Shown here: piece by piece, positions 58,920 through 64,000 of the stretch
Layout: each line of letters starts with the position of its first letter
How positions within the stretch are numbered: position 1 is the first letter of the stretch
NCBI RefSeq assembly: GCF_000725625.1
Contig: NZ_JOHS01000003.1
Span: 62,001 to 126,000, forward strand
DNA from: Streptomyces sp. NRRL F-6676
Lineage (GTDB): Bacteria; Actinomycetota; Actinomycetes; Streptomycetales; Streptomycetaceae
Direction of reading: 5' to 3'
DNA length: 64,000 bases
Notes under the pieces: model-generated
Databases searched by the model: none
What the model was told of the DNA's origin: nothing
Seen by the model: only the letters and a program-made list of their open reading frames with translations
Program-made: the position numbers and the translations under genes

Positions 58920-59060
58920 GCCGCCCCTACCCTTCCCCAAGCTCTCGGCTTCGCTCGAGCAGGGGGGACCCTCACCGTCCCCGGGGGCTCCGCCCCCGGA
59001 CCCCCAAAAGACGCGCGGTTCCCCGCGCCCCTGTCAGGGGCGCGGGGAACCGCGCGTCTG
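58920..59060. repeat. Composite of common Streptomyces intergenic repeats, bidirectional terminator
   Basis: Three elements in a row: a CCCCAAGCTCTCGGCTTCGC-type block with GAGCAGGGGGGACCC, a GTCCGGGGGCGGAGCCCC-type hairpin (58977-59002), and a perfect palindrome of 25-bp arms (59009-59033, 59035-59059) around one T. I recognise all three as sequences recurring between convergent genes in Streptomyces. Here they separate the plus-strand AI-2E gene from the minus-strand ahpD. Confidence 0.85.
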
Positions 59061-59077
59061 CCGAACCGTCGCGCGGG

Positions 59078-59623
59078 TTACCGCGCCAGTACCGCCTCCG
59101 CGTCCAGCGTCACGCCGACCGCCTCCACGACCGCCGCGATCTTGAACGCCTCCTGGATCACCTCGCGTTCGACCCCCGCCTTGCGGAGCACCTGCTCGTG
59201 CGAGTCCAGGCACATCCCGCAGCCGTTGATCGCCGACACCGCGAACGACCACAGCTCGAAGTCGACCTTGTCGACCCCGGGGTTGCCGATGACGTTCATC
59301 CGCAGCCCGGCCCGCAGGGTGCCGTACTCGTGGTCGGACAGCAGATGCCGCGTCCGGTAGAACACGTTGTTCATCGCCATCACCGCCGCCGCGGACTTCG
59401 CCGCGGTGTACGCCTCCGGCGACAGGTTCGCCTTCGCCTCCGGCTCCAGCTCGCGCAGCACGATCGGGGACCGCGAGGCGATCGCGGTCGCCAGCACCGT
59501 GCCCCACAGCTGCTGCACCGGCAGGTCGGAGTTGCCGATCACCGAACCGAGGTTCAGCTTCAGGTCCTTGGCGTAGTCCGGTATGGCGGACTTCAGCGCG
59601 TCGAGGGACACGGGGTCACTCAC
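59078..59623 (-). CDS. ahpD: Alkyl hydroperoxidase AhpD
   Basis: 181 residues. AhpD recycles AhpC (via lipoylated partners in mycobacteria) and has weak peroxidase activity. The active site is complete: Cys135-x-x-Cys138 in [12 protein letters not shown] with His142 behind it, and Glu and His residues upstream in the helical bundle (RHLLSDHEY). GTG at 59623; the gene overlaps the end of ahpC by 8 nt, so the two are translationally coupled. Confidence 0.95.
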   Translation of the reverse strand: MSDPVSLDALKSAIPDYAKDLKLNLGSVIGNSDLPVQQLWGTVLATAIASRSPIVLRELEPEAKANLSPEAYTAAKSAAAVMAMNNVFYRTRHLLSDHEYGTLRAGLRMNVIGNPGVDKVDFELWSFAVSAINGCGMCLDSHEQVLRKAGVEREVIQEAFKIAAVVEAVGVTLDAEAVLAR

Positions 59624-60170
59624 CCGCCAGCAGCGCGACCGGGTCGAGCGTCTCGTCGCCCTGCTTCCAGTTGCACGGGCACAGCTCGTCGGTCTGCAAC
59701 GCGTCGAGGACCCGCAGGACCTCCTTGGGGTTACGGCCCACGGACCCGGCGGTCACCATCGTGAACTGGATCTCGTTGTTCTGGTCCACGACGAACACCG
59801 CGCGCTGCGCGAAGCCGTCCTCGCCCTCGATGCCGAGCGCGCGCATCAGCTCGTGCTTGGAGTCGGCCATCATCGGGAACGGCAGGTCGGTCAGGTCCGG
59901 GTGGTCCTTGCGCCAGGCGTGGTGGACGAACTCGGAGTCGCCGGAGAAGCCGAGGATCTGCGCGTCACGGTCGGCGAACTCGTCGTTCAGCTTGCCGAAC
60001 GCGGCGATCTCGGTCGGGCACACGAAGGTGAAGTCCTTGGGCCAAGCGAAGACGATCTTCCACTTGCCCTCGTAGGTCTTGTGGTTGATCTGCTCGAACT
60101 CCTTGCCCTTCTCCAGGGAGACACAGGCGGTCAGTTCGAACTCGGGGAACTTGTCACCGACAGTGAGCAC
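59616..60170 (-). CDS. ahpC: Peroxiredoxin AhpC
   Basis: 184-residue typical two-Cys peroxiredoxin reducing H2O2 and organic hydroperoxides. Peroxidatic Cys51 in FTFVCPTE, resolving Cys164 (or 166) in [12 protein letters not shown]-type sensitivity motifs are not prominent. GTG at 60170 has AAGGAGA six nt upstream; a start at 60185 would include the ribosome-binding site. Operon with ahpD; divergent from oxyR, which controls it via the operator between them. Confidence 0.96.
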   Translation of the reverse strand: MLTVGDKFPEFELTACVSLEKGKEFEQINHKTYEGKWKIVFAWPKDFTFVCPTEIAAFGKLNDEFADRDAQILGFSGDSEFVHHAWRKDHPDLTDLPFPMMADSKHELMRALGIEGEDGFAQRAVFVVDQNNEIQFTMVTAGSVGRNPKEVLRVLDALQTDELCPCNWKQGDETLDPVALLAGE

Positions 60171-60265
60171 ACGCTCTCCTTGCACGTAAGAAACGCCCCG
60201 TTCATCCGGCGCTTCTCATGGGTTGGACGCTGATGATCGTGGCACACGGTGCATTGATTCGGGAA

Positions 60266-60302
60266 ATAGCTACACTCGGTCGTGTTGATCGGTGTCGTCT
60301 AT
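60266..60302. promoter_or_regulatory. OxyR operator
   Basis: The 37-bp span begins ATAG-n-T and ends CTAT, exactly the length and outer quarter-sites of the E. coli consensus (ATAGnTnnnAnCTAT, 7 bp, repeated). Inner quarter-sites are CGGT for CTAT and ATCG for ATAG; the T at position 6 and its equivalent in the second half are kept. Confidence 0.8.
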
Positions 60303-60329
60303 CAGTGACCAAGGGTGAGAAGCGTGGCC

Positions 60330-61298
60330 ATGGCAGGGATCGCGGGCGTGGCCGGAGCGAAGGCCCGCGGGCGCCGGCAGCCGAGCCTGTCCCAACTCCG
60401 CGCGTTCGCCGCCGTCGCGGAGCATCTGCACTTCCGGGACGCCGCCGCCGCGATCGGCATGAGCCAGCCGGCGCTCTCCGGTGCCGTCTCCGCCCTGGAG
60501 GAGATCCTCGGCGTGACGCTCGTCGAGCGTACGACGCGCAAGGTGCTGCTCTCGCCCGCCGGTGAGCGGCTGGCCGTACGGGCCAAGGCGGTGCTGGCGG
60601 AGGTCGGCGCGCTCCTGGAGGAGGCCGAGGCGGTGCGGGCGCCGTTCACCGGGGCGCTGCGGCTGGGCGTCATCCCGACGGTCGCGCCCTATCTGCTGCC
60701 CACGGTCCTCGGCCTCGTCCACGAGCGCTACCCCGACCTCGACCTCCAGGTGCACGAGGAGCAGACCGCCGGCCTGCTCGACGGCCTGGCCACCGGCCGC
60801 CTCGACCTGCTGCTGCTCGCGGTGCCCCTCGGCGTCCCCGGAGTCACCGAACTCCCGCTCTACGACGAGGACTTCGTGCTCGTCACCCCGCTGGGCCACT
60901 CGCTCGGCGGCCGCGAGGGCATACCCCGCGCGGCGCTGCGCGAGCTCAACCTGCTGCTCCTGGACGAGGGGCACTGTCTGCGCGACCAGGCGCTCGACAT
61001 CTGCCGGGAGGCGGGGCGCGCGGACGCCCCGGTCACGACGACGGCCGCGGGGCTCGCGACGCTCGTCCAGCTCGTCGCCGGGGGGCTGGGCGTCACGCTG
61101 CTGCCGCGCACGGCGCTCACGGTGGAGACCAGCCGCAACGGCAGCCTTCTCACGGGGTACTTCGCCGAGCCGGCGCCGACGCGGCGGGTGGCGTTGGCGA
61201 TGCGGGCGGGGGCGGCGCGGGCCGCGGAGTACACGGAGCTGGCCGCAGCGCTTCGGGAAGCGCTGCGGCCGTTGCCGGTGCGGGTGGTGGGCGGCTGA
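60330..61298 (+). CDS. oxyR: LysR-type peroxide sensor OxyR
   Basis: 322 residues. N-terminal LysR helix-turn-helix (LSQLRAFAAVAEHLHFRDAAAAIGMSQPALSGAVSALEEIL) and a periplasmic-binding-like effector domain. Cys216 and Cys225 in LDEGHCLRDQALDICR have the nine-residue spacing of the E. coli Cys199/Cys208 redox pair. Oxidation should activate ahpCD and oxyR. ATG 60330 and GTG 60315 are both possible starts. Confidence 0.95.
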   Translation: MAGIAGVAGAKARGRRQPSLSQLRAFAAVAEHLHFRDAAAAIGMSQPALSGAVSALEEILGVTLVERTTRKVLLSPAGERLAVRAKAVLAEVGALLEEAEAVRAPFTGALRLGVIPTVAPYLLPTVLGLVHERYPDLDLQVHEEQTAGLLDGLATGRLDLLLLAVPLGVPGVTELPLYDEDFVLVTPLGHSLGGREGIPRAALRELNLLLLDEGHCLRDQALDICREAGRADAPVTTTAAGLATLVQLVAGGLGVTLLPRTALTVETSRNGSLLTGYFAEPAPTRRVALAMRAGAARAAEYTELAAALREALRPLPVRVVGG

Positions 61299-61313
61299 AC
61301 ACCGGCCGGGGCC

Positions 61314-63677
61314 CTACTCCGTCCGCAGGCCCTCCGGCCGCATCAGGCGGAGCAGCGCCGGCAGGCTCAGTACCGTCACCGCGAGGACGACCCCCGCCCC
61401 GACGCCCGTCATCGACACCACGCTGCCCCAGTCCACCCGTATCGGAACCGAGGACATCTTCAGCAGCACCGCGCCCAGCGTCAGCCCGACCGCCGAGGCC
61501 AGCACCAGGCCGAGGGCGACGGGGATCGCCGCCTGCCACAGCATCGACAGCGTCAGCGTCCGGCGCCGCGTGCCGAAGGCGACAAGGGCCGACAGCAGCC
61601 GCTTGCGCTCCCGCAACTGCTCCAGCTGCGACACCAGCAGGCTCGCCCCGATCAGCGCCAGGACGCAGGTCGCGCCGACGAACAGGCCGGTGCGGATGGC
61701 CTCGTACTGGTCGCTGGTCTCCGTCGACTGCCAGGTCCAGGCGTCGGCGAACGGGTCCACCTGGGCGGCCGTGGTCCGTACGTGGTCGACGGCGTCCGGC
61801 ACCGAGTGGTCCAGCCGGACGTACACCCGGCCGGAGAGCGAGGGCAGCGCCTTGGCGGGCGCGGCCGAGGGGGTGACCAGCAGGCCCCAGACGGTGTTCT
61901 GGAGCGCGTCGTGGCGCTGCTTCACCACCGGCAGCTTGTTGGGGACCTTCCAGGCCACCTCGGCGCCCCGCTCCACACCGCTGCTGGACGGGTCGACGTA
62001 CACCGTGTGGCCGGGCGTCGGCCAGTCGTCCGCGATGCCGGCGCTGGGGTTCGACGTGGACGGCAGGGTGAAGACGTCACCGTCGTGACAGGAGGGGAGC
62101 ACGGCGATCTCGCGCAGGGAGGCGCACGAGCCGACGGTGATGTCGGTATCGCGCTCGGGGTCCGTGCGCCGATCGCCCAGGGAGCCGACGGACAGCGCCA
62201 CGGCCGCCGTCACGCCCTTGGTCCGCTGGAACCGCTCCTGGACCTTGCCGCCGAAGGTGTCGACCTTGCTCGCGTTGTTCAGGTCGACCTCCATCTGCGC
62301 GCGCATGGGGTCCTTGCCGGTGCTCTTGGTGAAGTCGTCCTGGACGCCCGTGAACAGCATCTGGAGAGCGATCGCCCCGGCCACCGCGACCGCGATCCCG
62401 TTGACCATGCGGGCCGCCGTCCCGCTGCTCAACTGCAACCGCCGCACGGCCAGCTGCCAGGCCACCCCGCCCGAGTCCAGCCGCCCGACCACCGCCTCCA
62501 CGACCCACGGCAGCAGCGCCGTCACGCCGATCAGCAGCAACAGGACGCCGCCGACGACGAGGTACTGGTTGAAGTCGCCGTTGTCGTTGCCCTTGCCGAT
62601 CATCGGGTAGAGCATCGCCAGACCGGCCACCGGCAGCAGCAGCCGCCACCACAGCCGGCGCCGGGCCGGCTTCGCCGTGCGCACCACGCCGAGCGGTTCG
62701 ATGACGACGCCCCGCAGCGCGAACAGGGTGACCAGGACCGCCGCCGCCGGCACCGCGAGCGCGACCAGCACGGCGAGCAGCGGCGAGGGCGTGAGGAAGC
62801 TCGGGAACACGCTGATGCCGAACAGTTCGATCGAGCCCACGAGTTCCCGGCCGAGCAGGAAGAACCCGGTGCCGAACACCAGCCCGAGCGCGGCCCCGGC
62901 CAGCGCCTCGCCGGCCGCGATCCGGCGGGTCATGCCGCCGTCGGAGCCGACCAGCCGCAGCGCCGCGAGCCGCCGGTCGCGCCGCTCGCCGCCGAACCGC
63001 ACCGCCGCCGCGATGAACACGGCGACCGGCATCAGCAGCACCACGAGGATGACCAGGATGAGCAGCAGCAGGATCGGGGGCATGCCGTCGTCGGCCTGGG
63101 CTTCCGCGACCTCGCCGAAGCGGTCGATCCGGCCCACGCTCCCGTCGGCGCCGACGCGCTGCGCGAGGTCGTCGGAGTAGGCGTAGTAGGCGAGTTCGGC
63201 CGGGCCGACGAGCCCGGACTCGCCGATCGTGCCGACCGTGCGGTACGGCAGCCGGTCACGCAGCAGCGCACCGTCGTCCGAGGCCAGCAGCTTCTTCAGC
63301 GCGGGGGAGACGACCATCTCGCCGGCCTTCGGGAACGCCCCCACCCCCGGCGGCAGCGGTGCCTCGGGGCCCTCGGGCTGGAGCAGCCGCCCGCGGACGT
63401 CGGCGTCGCGGAAGCTGGTGTCGACGTGTGCCGAGACCAGGGTGTCGTCGCCGGGCGGGATCTTCTTGGCCGCCACGAACGAGAAGTCGTACCGGGCGTC
63501 GTCGCGGTCGTGCCGTGCGCCGAGCACGTTGGGCACCGCGGTGGTGAGCAGCAGCAGCCCCACCCCGAGCCCGACACCGACCGCCGTGAGCAGGGTCCGC
63601 GTCCAGCCCTCGCGGCCGCCGGTGACGGCGAACCGTGCGCCCATCGACAGGTCGCGGGCCCAGGTGCGCGCGCTCAT
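61314..63677 (-). CDS. FtsX-type ABC transporter permease
   Basis: 787 residues, MacB/FtsX-like architecture with a duplicated core: an N-terminal helix (GWTRTLLTAVGVGLGVGLLLL), an outer domain, transmembrane groups near 200-340 and 355-440, a second outer domain with a Cys pair (GSCASLREIAVLPSC), and a last set of helices (650-780). FtsX motifs include RRDRRLAALRLVGSDGGMTRRIAAGE. Partner of the ATPase whose stop overlaps its start (ATGA). Probably mechanotransmission or efflux of an antimicrobial; substrate unknown. Confidence 0.88.
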   Translation of the reverse strand: MSARTWARDLSMGARFAVTGGREGWTRTLLTAVGVGLGVGLLLLTTAVPNVLGARHDRDDARYDFSFVAAKKIPPGDDTLVSAHVDTSFRDADVRGRLLQPEGPEAPLPPGVGAFPKAGEMVVSPALKKLLASDDGALLRDRLPYRTVGTIGESGLVGPAELAYYAYSDDLAQRVGADGSVGRIDRFGEVAEAQADDGMPPILLLLILVILVVLLMPVAVFIAAAVRFGGERRDRRLAALRLVGSDGGMTRRIAAGEALAGAALGLVFGTGFFLLGRELVGSIELFGISVFPSFLTPSPLLAVLVALAVPAAAVLVTLFALRGVVIEPLGVVRTAKPARRRLWWRLLLPVAGLAMLYPMIGKGNDNGDFNQYLVVGGVLLLLIGVTALLPWVVEAVVGRLDSGGVAWQLAVRRLQLSSGTAARMVNGIAVAVAGAIALQMLFTGVQDDFTKSTGKDPMRAQMEVDLNNASKVDTFGGKVQERFQRTKGVTAAVALSVGSLGDRRTDPERDTDITVGSCASLREIAVLPSCHDGDVFTLPSTSNPSAGIADDWPTPGHTVYVDPSSSGVERGAEVAWKVPNKLPVVKQRHDALQNTVWGLLVTPSAAPAKALPSLSGRVYVRLDHSVPDAVDHVRTTAAQVDPFADAWTWQSTETSDQYEAIRTGLFVGATCVLALIGASLLVSQLEQLRERKRLLSALVAFGTRRRTLTLSMLWQAAIPVALGLVLASAVGLTLGAVLLKMSSVPIRVDWGSVVSMTGVGAGVVLAVTVLSLPALLRLMRPEGLRTE

Positions 63678-64000
63678 ACGACCCGCTCCATGTCCCGCGA
63701 CTTGCCGTCCCGTACGACGATCTCGCGGTCGGAGTAGGCCGCGACCCGCGCCTCGTGCGTCACCAGCACCACGGCGGCGTTGGTGGACCTGGCCGCCTCG
63801 GTGAGCAGCTCCATCACCCGCTCGCCGTTGAGCGAGTCCAGGGCGCCGGTCGGCTCGTCGGCGAAGAGCACACGCGGCCCGGTCACCAGCGCGCGGGCCA
63901 CCGCGACCCGCTGGCCCTGACCGCCGGAGACCTCGCCGGGACGCTTCCTGCCCAGGTCGTCGACCTCGAGCCGTTCCATCCAGCCGAGCGCCGTCCGCTC
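63674..64000 (-). CDS. ABC transporter ATP-binding protein, N-terminal part outside window
   Basis: The last ~108 residues are visible: signature GEVSGGQGQRVAVARALV, Walker B RVLFADEPTGALDS, and H-loop VLVTHEARVAAYSDREIVVRDG. These are of the LolD/MacB type that pairs with FtsX-type permeases. Walker A lies outside the window. The open frame continues through 64000. Confidence 0.92.
   Translation of the reverse strand, partial: ERTALGWMERLEVDDLGRKRPGEVSGGQGQRVAVARALVTGPRVLFADEPTGALDSLNGERVMELLTEAARSTNAAVVLVTHEARVAAYSDREIVVRDGKSRDMERVV

Overview
The window is high-GC actinobacterial chromosome, almost certainly Streptomyces. GTG and TTG starts are frequent, several genes look leaderless, in-frame TTA codons are rare, and the content is typical of the genus (Mca of mycothiol metabolism, OxyR/AhpCD, a secreted GH18 chitinase, a Tad pilus locus, RpfB/SLT-type wall hydrolase). 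I see no insertion sequence, integrase, CRISPR array, tRNA or rRNA.

Region by region. 0-7.3 kb: the end of an ECF-type sigma factor, a MarR regulator, threonine ammonia-lyase, a DrrAB-type drug-export ABC pair with an operator-like palindrome inside its promoter, GreA, a DUF4307 protein, Mca and a small membrane protein. 7.3-17.7 kb: a large STAND/TPR protein with a long inverted repeat over its ribosome-binding site, a DUF255 thioredoxin-fold protein, a Mut7-C protein, a hemolysin III-type membrane protein, GTP-dependent PEP carboxykinase and a small helical protein. 17.8-21.9 kb: a two-gene unit of a small helical protein and a 1220-residue NTPase/TPR (NLR-like) protein; they overlap by 4 nt and share a related ~21-residue Gly/Pro/Gln motif, at the C-terminus of the small protein and the N-terminus of the large one. 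This is the arrangement expected of amyloid-signalling NLR-effector pairs and is the most interesting system here.

22-25.2 kb: an alanine-type aminotransferase, a Ser/Thr-rich membrane protein and a secreted serine protease. 25.2-32.3 kb: a divergent D-amino-acid catabolism cluster (D-aminoacylase, amino acid deaminase, PfkB kinase, IclR, RidA, GntP permease) with one perfect IclR-type palindrome between the two arms. 32.4-39.7 kb: small metabolic and unknown genes (VOC, SDR with a coupled upstream mini-ORF, WYL regulator, DUF6204), then a chitinase with a DasR-like box in its promoter. 40-51.2 kb: a Tad/Flp pilus locus containing its own histidine kinase and response regulator, an unusual CpaE-TadE fusion, in-frame TTA codons in two genes, a TadG-like gene without a normal start codon, and a lipoprotein and OmpA-domain protein at the end. 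51.3-59 kb: a methyltransferase, DUF192, a probable 6C small RNA, isoprenyl transferase, a PIN-PhoH protein behind a strongly structured leader, a lytic transglycosylase-like protein and an AI-2E family membrane protein. 59-64 kb: ahpCD and divergent oxyR with a near-consensus OxyR operator, then an FtsX-type ABC permease and its ATPase, cut by the window end.

All functional calls rest on reading motifs and domain architecture in the translated sequence; no database search was made.
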